Shown here: one piece after another, positions 1 through 8,191 of the stretch
Layout of the letters: the number at the start of each line of letters is the position of its first letter
Numbering within the stretch: position 1 is the first letter of the stretch
From: an uncultured Lachnospiraceae bacterium
Lineage (GTDB): Bacteria > Bacillota > Clostridia > Lachnospirales > Lachnospiraceae
Direction: 5' to 3'
DNA length: 42,839 nt
Assembly (NCBI GenBank): GCA_946616835.1
Contig: CAMOJK010000012.1
Coordinates: forward strand, 1-42,839
Position numbers and translations under genes: made by a program
The notes under the pieces: model-generated
Database searches by the model: none
What the model saw: only the letters and a program-made list of their open reading frames with translations
Told to the model about the DNA's origin: nothing

Positions 1-1451
1 ACTGCGGTTTTCTTCGCATCTAATCCCCTTTCACTGTCATAGTGGGTAAAGAGCTTCGGCAGATCTTCTGTCCTGCCCTGCTTAACCTTTGCATCAAAAG
101 TCTGGATAACCATCTCGCACAGACGCTTGCTGGCTCCCATTATATTGGTAGGATTAACAGCCTTATCCGTACTTATGAGGACGAAACGGTCACAGCCATG
201 TGTCATTGCGGCATAAGCTGTCTTGTATGTTCCTATTGCATTGTTCTTTATAGCTTCCGCAGGGCTGTACTCCATAAGCGGAACATGCTTGTGTGCTGCA
301 GCATGGTAAACGATCTGAGGCTGATACTTTGAAAAGATTTCATCCAGCCTGCGGCTGTCACGCACCGAGCCTATAAGGACTACCAGATCCAGATCCGGAT
401 GAAGTCTCCTGAGCTCCTGCTGTATATCATAGGCATTATTTTCATACACATCATAGATTATGAGTTTTTTGGGACCATGCTTTGCTATCTGGCGGCAAAG
501 CTCGGAACCGATGGAACCGCCGCCACCTGTAACCAATATGGTCTTGGCTGAGATAAATGCATATATCTCCGTCATATCAACCTTTATGGGTTCACGCCCC
601 AGCAGGTCTTCGATGGAAACATTTTTCAGGTCGGCAACAGAGATGTTTTTCTCATCCACCATACGGTATACATCCCTTAAAAGCTTAAGCTCGCAGTCCG
701 TTTCCTTACAGATGTTCAGGATATCCCTTTTTTCCGTCTGGCTGGCTGACGGTATGGCTATATATATCTTCTCGCACTTGTATTTTTTGACCGAAGCAAG
801 GATCTCATCACGGCCTCCCACAATAGGCACGCCGTCGATGGAACGCTTCCATTTATTGGAGTCGTCATCAATTATGCATACTATACGCTCCCTGTTCTGT
901 CCTATACGGTTGACCTCCCGTATGATGGCCCTGCCGGCTGAACCTGCCCCGACCAAAAGTACGGGCGCAAGCTCACTTGTATGCTGGGTCCTGGAACCTT
1001 TGAACAGAAGGATAAACCTGTAAGAAAACCTGACTACCAGTATAAACATGAACTGGAACATGATGCCCACTACATAATATGAATAGGGCATCCTGACATA
1101 ATACATTTTCGGGCAAAAAAGAGAAATCTCTATACCGATGACCTGTACTGCAAAGCTGATCGCAGTAGCTATCACGATGCGCTCCAGCTCCATAAAGCTG
1201 GCAAAACGCCATACTCCTTTATAAAGGCCGCAGCGCTCAAATATCACAAGACATAGAACTGCGTAGATTGGCACGAACTGTATGAAGGGGTGCATATAAT
1301 CCGCCTCAATGGCAGTAATATCCCCCTCGGCACTGAGCCAAAGCGGAAGAAAGAATGCCACGCTTACCGCAATAGCATCATACACAGCAAGCAGTATTGC
1401 TATCACCTGCCAGTGCTTTATATTCCCCTTATTATTTAAAAGCTTATTCAT
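1..1451 (-). CDS. CapD/FlaA1-type membrane nucleotide-sugar 4,6-dehydratase (3' end cut by window)
   Basis: A membrane-anchored nucleoside-diphosphate-sugar dehydratase/epimerase of the Polysacc_synt_2 family, expected to make modified sugars for surface polysaccharide or glycoprotein. About 483 codons are visible and the frame runs off the window edge. The N-terminal third has about four hydrophobic membrane segments. A first Rossmann-like stretch (VLLVGAGSAGRA) is followed by the catalytic SDR domain with TGGGGSIGSE at about residues 308-317. Further on are YHAAAHKHVPLME and STDKAVNPTNIMGASKR, both typical of WbpM/PglF/CapD proteins. The conserved AVRFGNVLGS block would lie just outside the window. 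A GTGGGG precedes the ATG. Substrate (often UDP-GlcNAc in this family) is inferred; the family call is firm. Confidence 0.9.
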   Translation of the reverse strand, partial: MNKLLNNKGNIKHWQVIAILLAVYDAIAVSVAFFLPLWLSAEGDITAIEADYMHPFIQFVPIYAVLCLVIFERCGLYKGVWRFASFMELERIVIATAISFAVQVIGIEISLFCPKMYYVRMPYSYYVVGIMFQFMFILVVRFSYRFILLFKGSRTQHTSELAPVLLVGAGSAGRAIIREVNRIGQNRERIVCIIDDDSNKWKRSIDGVPIVGGRDEILASVKKYKCEKIYIAIPSASQTEKRDILNICKETDCELKLLRDVYRMVDEKNISVADLKNVSIEDLLGREPIKVDMTEIYAFISAKTILVTGGGGSIGSELCRQIAKHGPKKLIIYDVYENNAYDIQQELRRLHPDLDLVVLIGSVRDSRRLDEIFSKYQPQIVYHAAAHKHVPLMEYSPAEAIKNNAIGTYKTAYAAMTHGCDRFVLISTDKAVNPTNIMGASKRLCEMVIQTFDAKVKQGRTEDLPKLFTHYDSERGLDAKKTA

Positions 1452-1504
1452 AAACCCCACTCGATATCATATCCGTATTTTATCACCATCTCACATTTTA
1501 ACAT

Positions 1505-1525
1505 TATGGAATTGTTTTTTCCATA
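1505..1525 (-). terminator. weak hairpin after the Smr gene
   Basis: TATGGAA and TTCCATA form a 7-bp stem with a 7-nt loop, about 30 bases past the Smr stop codon and before the dehydratase gene. The stem is AT-rich and lacks a clean U-tract on the minus strand, so termination is only a possibility. Confidence 0.25.
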
Positions 1526-1556
1526 AAAACAAGCCCCCTGATCACCTCTCCGTGGC

Positions 1557-1820
1557 TCAGTAATACTCCTTCAGCACAAGCTCCGTTATACCGTCATTGC
1601 TGCCGCCCTCTATGCGTTTTATGCGGGGTTCACGGCCGTAGCTGTATTCCTCCCGGATCATGCTCTTTATCCGTACGCCTCCGTGATATCCGTGTATGCA
1701 TCGGATGCGGTATGTCCCGCTGCCGGCACTGTTAAGTGCTGAATCTATCTTCTTCTTTGCCTCCCCGGTACGCAGCCCGTGAAGATCTATCTCTATTATT
1801 CCTGTCAGATTCAACGACAT
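1557..1820 (-). CDS. Small stand-alone Smr-domain protein
   Basis: An 87-residue protein that is almost entirely a Smr domain, the nuclease-like C-terminal domain of MutS2. The diagnostic IDLHGLRTGEAKKKID lies near residue 11. IRCIHGYHGG occupies the place of the usual IHGKGTG motif, and a KRIEGGSNDGITEL C-terminal strand follows. Stand-alone Smr proteins can nick or bind branched DNA or act on stalled ribosome/mRNA complexes, but the role of this short form is unknown. The altered glycine motif (GYHGG) may change activity. An AGGAGA precedes the ATG by about 11 bases. It lies between the EamA transporter and the dehydratase gene with no clear functional link. Confidence 0.8.
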   Translation of the reverse strand: MSLNLTGIIEIDLHGLRTGEAKKKIDSALNSAGSGTYRIRCIHGYHGGVRIKSMIREEYSYGREPRIKRIEGGSNDGITELVLKEYY

Positions 1821-1940
1821 AGAATGGCATCTCCTGATATGTTTTACAACTTGTCCGGTTTCTACAGCCGCTTATTATATTACACTTACTACAATAAGGC
1901 GGCCTTCCACAGAATAATACATCGAATAAAAAACAGAATT

Positions 1941-2798
1941 TTACAGCACACCTATCACTATACCGGCTACTATTACGGCCGCACATATAAGCTTATGTAC
2001 TATATTCTTTTCCTTAAATACTAAACGCCCGCCAAGGATAGTAACTATACATCCGGATTGCTTGATTAAAGTCATCACGGTCACCTTTGAATCAGGATCC
2101 TGATTGGCTATGAAAAGTGCTCTGTCCGCAAGTATGAACAAAACACTCAGTATCCATATCCAGTAATTCTTTACAGCCCCCTTAACATCCGCCTTTGTCC
2201 TTGACAGCAGAAAGTACGCAGCATAAAAGCATGTAAGGAAAAACATATACCAGAACTGAAGCTGTGACGGGGTCATATATATGGGAAGATCCATATTGGT
2301 AAGGATCTTGTCCATAAGTCCCGACACAGCATTGAGCAGACAGGAAAACAGAGCCATGAATACATATAAGGCACTTGTCTCCTCCGGCTGCTTTTTTGTG
2401 CCGAATTTAAGCAGCAGAAGCCCCCCGGCCACCACCACAAGTCCGGCTATCTGCGTACCTTTAAGAGTCTCATGCAGAACGATCACGCCTAAAAGCGTAG
2501 CAAAGATCACTCTGGACAGATCCAGTATGCCAAATACGCTTACAGGAATCTTTTCAATGGCCTTGAAACCGCATATCCAGGCGATGAATATGACAAACGC
2601 TTTCACTGCCGTGAGCAGATACTGAAGAGGTGTCATCCCCAGGACAAAAGGCAGGGTAGGCAGCAGAAAAATAAATCCGAACAGTGTATAAAAAAAGAGT
2701 ACTTCAAAAACTGTACTCTTCTCCAAAGCCTTCTTTTTTACTATCTCACGGCCGCCCTTTACCACACCATAAAATAAAGTATAAATCATCCAGCTCAT
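1941..2798 (-). CDS. EamA/DMT-family membrane transporter
   Basis: A 285-residue polytopic membrane protein with about ten hydrophobic segments in two repeated halves, as in the drug/metabolite transporter superfamily. The first half contains ILDLSRVIFATLLGVIVLHE and the second the related end-of-repeat segment GGRLVFKEKNIVHKL. Both match the proline/glycine and KE-type ends of EamA repeats. Its substrate cannot be read from sequence; family members export amino acids, sugars or metabolites. The ribosome binding site is weak (TTGGAA) and no adjacent biosynthetic gene suggests a substrate. It reads toward the Smr gene, separated by about 120 bases with no visible terminator. Confidence 0.85.
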   Translation of the reverse strand: MSWMIYTLFYGVVKGGREIVKKKALEKSTVFEVLFFYTLFGFIFLLPTLPFVLGMTPLQYLLTAVKAFVIFIAWICGFKAIEKIPVSVFGILDLSRVIFATLLGVIVLHETLKGTQIAGLVVVAGGLLLLKFGTKKQPEETSALYVFMALFSCLLNAVSGLMDKILTNMDLPIYMTPSQLQFWYMFFLTCFYAAYFLLSRTKADVKGAVKNYWIWILSVLFILADRALFIANQDPDSKVTVMTLIKQSGCIVTILGGRLVFKEKNIVHKLICAAVIVAGIVIGVL

Positions 2799-2963
2799 AT
2801 TTTCGTTCCAATCTCAAATAATCTGATCTTATGTCCTTAATTTCACCCCCCATATTATCGAAATATTCAATTTAAAACTTTTCTCCGGATCCTTCAGCCC
2901 GCGATACATAATTGCGTACTGCCGTCTTCGGATCAATTCTTTAACGCACCCGAAAGTTCGATT

Positions 2964-3416
2964 TTATTTTACTATCTCCGCAGAATCCAGCACTATGGTA
3001 AAAGGTCCCTCATTCACAAGACTGACCTTCATATCAGCTCCGAATTCACCCTGCTCCACAGGAATGCCTTCCTCCCTGCATTTTGAGATAATATACTCGT
3101 ACATTGGCTCTGCCATATCAGGCTTGCCGGCAGTGGTAAAGCCCGGCCTGTTGCCATGTCTGCAGTCAGCATACAGGGTAAACTGGCTGATAAGCAGAAG
3201 AGCACCGTTCACATCCCTTATGGAAAGATTGGTCTTGCCATTCTCATCCGGAAAGATACGGAGTCCCAGCATCTTTGATACCATCTTATCAGCAATCTCT
3301 TTGGTATCCTCCTGAGCGACACCGATAAGCACCACATAGCCCTTGCCTATCTCTCCCCGTACTGCACCATCTATCTCAACTTTTCCCTGTGATACTACCT
3401 GAATTACGAAACGCAT
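2964..3416 (-). CDS. dtd: D-aminoacyl-tRNA deacylase
   Basis: A 150-residue DTD1-type editing enzyme that hydrolyses D-amino acids (and glycine) from mischarged tRNA. It begins with [17 protein letters not shown], contains the active-site block [20 protein letters not shown] near residues 78-97, and carries [11 protein letters not shown] near the C-terminus, where the family normally has the Gly-Pro pocket motif. The frame stays open further upstream, but the product before MRFVIQ has no family similarity, so the ATG at 3416 is chosen. A GAGAAGAGAG lies about 15 bases upstream, a rather distant ribosome binding site. The palindromic element at 3454-3669 would sit in the 5' leader if transcription starts beyond it. 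Confidence 0.93.
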   Translation of the reverse strand: MRFVIQVVSQGKVEIDGAVRGEIGKGYVVLIGVAQEDTKEIADKMVSKMLGLRIFPDENGKTNLSIRDVNGALLLISQFTLYADCRHGNRPGFTTAGKPDMAEPMYEYIISKCREEGIPVEQGEFGADMKVSLVNEGPFTIVLDSAEIVK

Positions 3417-3453
3417 AACAATTAATAAAACTCTCTTCTCTATAGTATCGCAA

Positions 3454-3669
3454 TACCCGTTCCTCCGGCAGTCCGTATGCCTGCTAAAGATCACGAGGTT
3501 CAAACCGCATTAGCGGTTTGAACTTGCTACCTTCGTTTTGCATCGAACTATTCGGACGGCGCTTTGGCTCCTAATAAACCGGGTCGCATCGCGCCGCCGA
3601 CGTTCTCGCAAAACTTCAGTCGCTCGCTATCGATTCCCAGGCATACGTACAGCCTACGGAACACGTACC
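3454..3669. repeat. 216-bp nested inverted-repeat element (MITE-like or structured leader)
   Basis: The ends, 3454-3483 and 3639-3669, are imperfect inverted repeats; over the inner 23 bases about 18 match, ending in a shared CGTATGCCTG. Inside lie three further dyads. One is a perfect 11-bp stem with a 4-base loop (GTTCAAACCGC at 3498-3508 with 3513-3523). A second is GTTTTGC (3535-3541) with GCAAAAC (3608-3614). The third is CGGACGGCGC (3553-3562) with GCGCCGCCG (3591-3599), one base bulged. There is no coding frame with family features. It could be a non-autonomous mobile element, an interspersed repeat, or a structured leader of dtd. No second copy was seen in this window. Confidence 0.6.
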
Positions 3670-3703
3670 CTATCTCAATGTTTTTTCAAAACCACTTAAT
3701 ACC

Positions 3704-4513
3704 CTAGTTTGCCAGCATCATCCTGTCATTTGCAAAGTGACCGCCGCTTGCCTCTTCAAATCTCTTAAGCAGGTCGCTTACATGAAGGGCTTTTTTCTCC
3801 TCACCGCTCACATCATATATCACATGTCCCTCATGCATCATTATCAGGCGGTTGCCGTGAGTTATGGCGTCCTTCATATTGTGGGTAACCATAAGCGCTG
3901 TCAGCTTGTTTTTCTCAACTATCTTGTCAGAAATCTCCAACACCTTTGCCGCAGTCTTGGGATCAAGGGCTGCCGTATGCTCATCCAAAAGCAGAAGGTC
4001 AGGATTCTGGAAAGCCGCCATCAGCAGTGTTATTGCCTGTCTCTGTCCGCCGGAAAGAAGACCCACCTTGCTGCTGAGTCTGTCCTCCAGACCAAGATCC
4101 AATTCTGAAAGTTTCTGTCTGTACAGCTCTTTTTCCTGCTTTGTCACTCCCCATCTGAGAGTTTTATGCTTTCCTCTGCGGGATGCCAGTGCAAGATTCT
4201 CTTCTATGGACATGGTAGCAGCCGTTCCCGTCATGGGATCCTGGAATACACGTCCGAGGAAAACAGCCCTCTTATGCTCAGGCAGCTTTGTGACATCATT
4301 TCCGCCGATGACTATCTGTCCGCCGTCTACGGGCCACACACCGGCGATAGCATTGAGCATAGTAGACTTTCCGGCACCGTTTCCGCCGATTATCGTCACA
4401 AAATCGCCGGCATTCAGATTGAGATTGAGACCGCATAACGCAGTCTTCTCATTTATGGTGCCTCTGTTAAATACCTTATGAATATCCCTTAATTCAAGCA
4501 TGTACTCTGACAT
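3704..4513 (-). CDS. ABC importer ATPase (COG1101/TrpZ-like)
   Basis: ATP-binding subunit of an importer with the permease and lipoprotein encoded just upstream. From the ATG at 4513 it has 269 residues. It carries Walker A (IIGGNGAGKST), Q-loop (GRVFQDPMTG), signature (LLSGGQRQA), Walker B (LLLLDEHTAAL) and the switch histidine in MVTHNM. The aspartate-glutamate of Walker B is followed by His, as is common in this subgroup. The start at 4513 is chosen because GGAGG lies five bases before it; the frame runs 14 codons further without a comparable site. The gene set matches the COG2984-COG4120-COG1101 arrangement, which includes the streptococcal tryptophan importer TrpXYZ. The substrate here is inferred only. 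Confidence 0.9.
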   Translation of the reverse strand: MSEYMLELRDIHKVFNRGTINEKTALCGLNLNLNAGDFVTIIGGNGAGKSTMLNAIAGVWPVDGGQIVIGGNDVTKLPEHKRAVFLGRVFQDPMTGTAATMSIEENLALASRRGKHKTLRWGVTKQEKELYRQKLSELDLGLEDRLSSKVGLLSGGQRQAITLLMAAFQNPDLLLLDEHTAALDPKTAAKVLEISDKIVEKNKLTALMVTHNMKDAITHGNRLIMMHEGHVIYDVSGEEKKALHVSDLLKRFEEASGGHFANDRMMLAN

Positions 4514-4585
4514 ATTAACCTCCACGCCGAGTCCGGATACAAAGCAGGCTGTCACGCACTGCTTACATCAATCACATCAATGAAC

Positions 4586-5584
4586 TTACTCTTTTTTTGC
4601 TTCTTCCTGAGCCTTTTCCGGTACAGGTGCTGCCGCTGCTTTGACAGGCGGTGCTTTGGTGTACTTAGCCTTAAGATAAGGAATTGCCAGGAATATGGCA
4701 ACTATTATTGCCGAGAACATCTTCATAAGCTCCGAAGGCAATCTCAGCCAGATAACCGTTGCATAAACAATGAAATATAAAATAGATCCGATAACCACCG
4801 AAACAAGAGTGTACCAGAAAGCCATCTTCTGCTTAGCACAAAAGCTTCCGAAAAGTACCTCACCTATGATAACTGCGGCAAGGCCTATAACGATAGCGCC
4901 TCTTCCCATCTGAACATCCGCAGCGCCCTGGTACTGTGCGTAAAGAGCACCCGAAAGACCAAAGAAGGCATTTGATATCATCAGGGTCACAACCTTCATA
5001 AAGTTTACATTTATGCCCTGTGCCCTGGACATATTTTCATTACAGCCCGTAGCCCTTATGGCCTGGCCGATCTCAGTTCCGAAAAACCAATAGGTCACGC
5101 TTATCAGAACTATAAGACCTACAATAAGTCCTACGAAGAACAGAGTCTTAACAAACGCATCTTTATTATTTACATATCCAAGGGAAGCTAAAAGATATTT
5201 CCCCTCCTGAGCCACTACAGGCTGATTAGCCTTGCCCATTATCGTAAGATTTATAGAATACAGCGATATCTGCGTCAGTATACTGGCAAGTATTCCCGGT
5301 ATACCGAGTGTCGTATGAAGCAGTCCCGTGACCATACCACAGAGACCGCCTACCGCAAAAGCAACAACGATCGCTATCCAGGGGCTCACTCCCGCCCTTA
5401 TGAGCATTACCGCCACCGCAGCACCTGTGGCAAATGAACCGTCCACCGTAAGGTCCGCAAAATCAAGCAGCCTGAATGTCATATATACACCGATGGCAAG
5501 TATTCCCCATATAAGTCCCTGCGCCACACTTCCCGGCAGGGCATTTAACAATGAACCGAATTTAATAGTTGCCGTAAGCAGCAT
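4586..5584 (-). CDS. ABC importer permease (COG4120/TrpY-like)
   Basis: A 332-residue membrane permease of the branched-chain/ribose-like BPD_transp_2 family, with about eight hydrophobic helices. Typical segments are LLDFADLTVDGSFATGAA near the N-terminus and GTEIGQAIRATGCNENMSRA in the middle, the latter being the cytoplasmic coupling loop. The C-terminal tail (about the last 25 residues) is alanine-, proline-, lysine- and glutamate-rich and cytoplasmic. AGAGG precedes the ATG. It sits between the binding-protein and ATPase genes, about 190 bases downstream of the former; an intrinsic terminator lies in that gap. Substrate unknown; tryptophan or a related amino acid is possible by analogy. 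Confidence 0.9.
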   Translation of the reverse strand: MLLTATIKFGSLLNALPGSVAQGLIWGILAIGVYMTFRLLDFADLTVDGSFATGAAVAVMLIRAGVSPWIAIVVAFAVGGLCGMVTGLLHTTLGIPGILASILTQISLYSINLTIMGKANQPVVAQEGKYLLASLGYVNNKDAFVKTLFFVGLIVGLIVLISVTYWFFGTEIGQAIRATGCNENMSRAQGINVNFMKVVTLMISNAFFGLSGALYAQYQGAADVQMGRGAIVIGLAAVIIGEVLFGSFCAKQKMAFWYTLVSVVIGSILYFIVYATVIWLRLPSELMKMFSAIIVAIFLAIPYLKAKYTKAPPVKAAAAPVPEKAQEEAKKE

Positions 5585-5698
5585 AATTTTAACCTCTTAC
5601 CAATTAATACATTTGTCAAAATCCGCAACGATTAAGTATTTTATCATAAAAACACAATATCAGCAACAAAAAACAAAAGAATACGGGAGCATAGCGAT

Positions 5699-5742
5699 AA
5701 AAAAGAGACCGCCCCTGCCTCATCGACAGAAATGCGGTCTCT
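5699..5742 (-). terminator. Intrinsic terminator between binding-protein and permease genes
   Basis: On the minus strand AGAGACCGC (5742-5734) pairs with GCGGTCTCT (5712-5704) around a 21-base loop, and the 3' arm runs into six U residues (5704-5699). It lies about 34 bases past the binding-protein stop codon. Partial read-through would give more binding protein than permease and ATPase, a common stoichiometry device in ABC importer operons. Confidence 0.75.
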
Positions 5743-5775
5743 GCAAGAATCTTTAAGAACAGTTCTTAGATCAGA

Positions 5776-6786
5776 TTATTCTATAGCTTCATATCCCTCA
5801 GGGATTTCTACACCAAGTGATGCACAAATATCTGCGTTGTACTTCTTTGTTACATTGGGCGCATACTGAACAGGCATTGTGGAAACATCCTTACCATTTA
5901 CAAGGATCTCGTAAGCCATCTCACCGGTAGTGTAACCAAGATCATAGTAATCAATGGAGAGTGTTGCAACACCACATCCCTTGCAGATGCCTTCCTCACC
6001 GCAGATGATGGGGATACCTGCAGGCTGGCAGATATTGTTAATAGCCTCTGTATTGGAAGCCATAGTGTTATCAGTAGGAATATAGAGAACATCACACTCC
6101 TGTGTTGCACCTGTTACTACCGTCTGAATATCATTTGTATCAGCAATTGTGTACTCCTTGTATGCAATACCGTCAGCTGCAAGCTCTGCACCGAATACCT
6201 CTGCCTGATACTTTGAATTAGCCTCTGCTGAGCAGTAAAGGATACCTACCTGCTTTACATCAGGGAAGATTTCAATAAGAAGGTCTTCCTGCTGATCAAG
6301 AGGAGCAAGATCGGATGTACCGGAGATATTTCTTCCTGTAGTACCTGTCCAATCTGCCATATCAAGTGCTGTAGCATAGTCTGTAACTGATGTACCGAGA
6401 ACGGGGATATCCGTTGTAGCTGCTGCTGCTGCCTGAAGAGGTGATGTAGCATTTGCAAGGATCAGATCATATCCGTTAGCAACGAATGCATTGATCTGGG
6501 TAGTAGCATTGGTCTGCTCGCCCTGTGCATTCTGTACATCAAATACAACATTTTCGCCAAGTTTGTCAGTAAGTGCATCCTGGAAACCCTTTGTTGCAGC
6601 ATCAAGAGCAACATGCTCAACCAACTGGCAGATACCTACCTGATAAACAGTCCCCTCTGCAACAACTGTCTCACCGCCTTCTGCAGGCTCTGTTGACGCA
6701 GGCTCTGCAGCAGTACCGCCTTCACATCCGGCAAGCATGCCTACACACATAACCGCTGTCATTAACATTGCGATTCTCTTTTTCAT
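5776..6786 (-). CDS. ABC importer substrate-binding lipoprotein (COG2984/TrpX-like)
   Basis: A 336-residue extracytoplasmic solute-binding lipoprotein of the ABC_sub_bind family. The signal peptide MKKRIAMLMTAVMCVGMLAG ends at lipobox Cys21 and is followed by a Glu/Ala/Thr-rich tether. The mature protein opens with YQVGICQLVEHVALD, then QGEQTNATTQINAF and DLILANATSPLQAA, the periplasmic-binding fold pattern of TrpX-type proteins. The C-terminal lobe has GVATLSIDYYDLGYTTGEMA. A strong ribosome binding site (AAGGAGGG) precedes the ATG, and a promoter with a perfect -35 lies about 65-95 bases upstream. It is the first gene of the importer operon. Ligand identity is inferred only by family analogy (tryptophan in streptococci). 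Confidence 0.92.
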   Translation of the reverse strand: MKKRIAMLMTAVMCVGMLAGCEGGTAAEPASTEPAEGGETVVAEGTVYQVGICQLVEHVALDAATKGFQDALTDKLGENVVFDVQNAQGEQTNATTQINAFVANGYDLILANATSPLQAAAAATTDIPVLGTSVTDYATALDMADWTGTTGRNISGTSDLAPLDQQEDLLIEIFPDVKQVGILYCSAEANSKYQAEVFGAELAADGIAYKEYTIADTNDIQTVVTGATQECDVLYIPTDNTMASNTEAINNICQPAGIPIICGEEGICKGCGVATLSIDYYDLGYTTGEMAYEILVNGKDVSTMPVQYAPNVTKKYNADICASLGVEIPEGYEAIE

Positions 6787-6805
6787 AATTTTCCCTCCTT
6801 GCCAT

Positions 6806-6821
6806 GATCATATAAATGATC
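6806..6821. promoter_or_regulatory. Dyad in the leader of the binding-protein gene
   Basis: GATCAT and ATGATC form a perfect 6-bp inverted repeat around ATAA, between the promoter and the ribosome binding site. It could be an operator or a small mRNA hairpin; no regulator is recognised for it. Confidence 0.3.
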
Positions 6822-6850
6822 GGCTAAAAAATGAACAATTGACAACGATT

Positions 6851-6879
6851 ACTTTATAAAAAAGTGCTTTTCTTGTCAA
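6851..6879 (-). promoter_or_regulatory. Sigma-A-type promoter for the ABC importer operon
   Basis: TTGACA (6879-6874) is separated by 17 bases from TAAAGT (6856-6851) on the minus strand; a TATAAA overlaps the -10 region at shorter spacing. The -35 box overlaps the stop codon of the HIT-protein gene. Confidence 0.6.
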
Positions 6880-7334
6880 GTTCTGCTTTCAAGTTGCACC
6901 TTCGCCAGGGCATCCTTTATCTTATCTATCATCGCTGAGTATTCCTCGTCAGACAGCGTCACTTTCCCCGGATTCATCTCAAAGACACCGCCCCACTCGT
7001 AACCGTCACGGTACTTCGGCACGAGATGCACATGAAGATGGCACCCGGTATCTCCATAAGCGCCGTAATTGATCTTGTCAGGTGAAAAGGCAAGGTGCAG
7101 GGCTTTTGCCACCAGATTAACATCAGCAAAAAACCTGTTTCTCTCTTCATCGCTGATATCAACAATTTCACTTACATGATCCTGATATGCAACTATGCAC
7201 CTTCCGGGATGGCTCTGCTCCTTAAAAAGTACCAGTCTGCTCACATCAAGCTCACATATCGGTATCCCAAAAGCATCAAGGTACTCTCCCCCCTGACAGT
7301 AACCACATTTTTCACCTTTTATTTTCTGTTCCAT
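6876..7334 (-). CDS. HIT-family nucleotide hydrolase/transferase
   Basis: A 152-residue histidine-triad protein. The catalytic HLHVH is at about residues 99-103, preceded by GAYGDTGC and followed by LVPKYRDG. An N-terminal Cys pair (CGYC, residues 10-13) fits the zinc-binding type of HIT protein. These enzymes hydrolyse or transfer nucleotidyl groups from substrates such as adenosine phosphoramidates or dinucleoside polyphosphates; the exact substrate is not readable. The ATG at 7334 is chosen because AAGGGG sits just upstream; a GTG six codons earlier overlaps that site and is less likely. It follows tatD by about 40 bases and is probably the last gene of that operon. Confidence 0.9.
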   Translation of the reverse strand: MEQKIKGEKCGYCQGGEYLDAFGIPICELDVSRLVLFKEQSHPGRCIVAYQDHVSEIVDISDEERNRFFADVNLVAKALHLAFSPDKINYGAYGDTGCHLHVHLVPKYRDGYEWGGVFEMNPGKVTLSDEEYSAMIDKIKDALAKVQLESRT

Positions 7335-7375
7335 TTTTCCCCTTTCCGCCACCTTATATGGCCCTATATAAGTTT

Positions 7376-8191
7376 TTAATTATCAAAGAGTCTGAAAAAA
7401 CAGACTGTGTTTTCCAGGATTTGAATCCTCAGTTTCTCTTCATCAATACCTTTTACTTCCGCAATCTTCCTTACCACATAAACTATATTTTCAGGAACAT
7501 TGGGATTTTTAAGGCCCTTTATACCACGAGGCAGGAGATACGGGCCATCAGTCTCAGCCATAAGTCTGTCTGCCGGGATCACTTCCAGGGCATCCAGAAG
7601 CTCCGCATTCCTCCTGTTATCACATACCCAGCCGGTAATACCTATCATGCAGCCCATATCCAGATACGTTTCAACTGTTGCCCTGTTTCCCGTAAAGCAA
7701 TGTACCACAGCCCGTTTAGCAGCTTCAGGATGTACTGACAGTATCTTTGCAAAATCTTCCGCCGCACTCCGCTCGTGCAGGAAAAGCGGAAGTCCCAGCT
7801 CCTCCGCCAGGACAATATGCTCTTCAAAAACCCGTCGTTGCACATCGGCCGGCGAGAACATCCTGTCATAATCCAGACCGCACTCCCCCACTGCTGCCGC
7901 AAATTTCCGATGATCCGCCAGAACAGTCCTTATCTTATTCAGGGTATCTTTTTCGCAGTTTTTTGCATCATGTGGATGAATCCCCGCAGTAAATGACAGA
8001 TTTTTGTCAGGATACTTTTCACAAAACTCAGCCGCCAGAAGCGAACTCTTAAGAGAAGAGCCTGTTATGATAAAGCTGACACCATTTGCATGGGCATTTT
8101 CAACTATATCGGTCTCATGCCCGCGAAACTGCTCGCTGAACAGGTTAAGACCTATATCGATATACTTCTTATCATTTTCCCTTTGCATCAT
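7376..8191 (-). CDS. tatD: TatD-family metal-dependent deoxyribonuclease
   Basis: A 271-residue TIM-barrel metallohydrolase close to the E. coli TatD type rather than YcfH. It opens with DIGLNLFSEQFRGHE, the DIG-N-L form that replaces the HxH motif of other subgroups. AGIHPHDAKN, AVGECGLDYDR, PLFLHERSA, VVHCFTGN, IGITGWVCDNRR and AETDGPYLLPRG follow in the expected order, giving the metal and catalytic His, Glu and Asp residues. Members are 3'-5' exonucleases acting on DNA and RNA, linked to repair and DNA degradation. The tandem ATGs at 8191/8188 have GGAG about 11 bases upstream. The 5' end overlaps the esterase gene by 20 bases, so the two are probably translationally coupled. Confidence 0.9.
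   Translation of the reverse strand: MMQRENDKKYIDIGLNLFSEQFRGHETDIVENAHANGVSFIITGSSLKSSLLAAEFCEKYPDKNLSFTAGIHPHDAKNCEKDTLNKIRTVLADHRKFAAAVGECGLDYDRMFSPADVQRRVFEEHIVLAEELGLPLFLHERSAAEDFAKILSVHPEAAKRAVVHCFTGNRATVETYLDMGCMIGITGWVCDNRRNAELLDALEVIPADRLMAETDGPYLLPRGIKGLKNPNVPENIVYVVRKIAEVKGIDEEKLRIQILENTVCFFRLFDN

Noticed and set aside
460-1023. Long plus-strand frame opposite the nucleotide-sugar dehydratase
   Set aside because: The minus strand encodes clear CapD motifs throughout; the plus frame is its shadow.
1732-1986. Minus-strand frame bridging the Smr and EamA genes
   Set aside because: It overlaps both recognised genes in another frame and has no domain or ribosome binding site.
3417-3503. 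Upstream extension of the dtd reading frame by 29 codons
   Set aside because: The extra residues have no DTD similarity, and the normal family N-terminus begins at 3416.
3864-4481. 205-codon plus-strand frame opposite the importer ATPase
   Set aside because: It is antisense to intact Walker A, signature and Walker B motifs.
6787-6875. T-box or other riboswitch before the TrpX-like binding protein
   Set aside because: The leader is only about 60 bases and contains no T-box sequence or specifier stem, just a 6-bp dyad.
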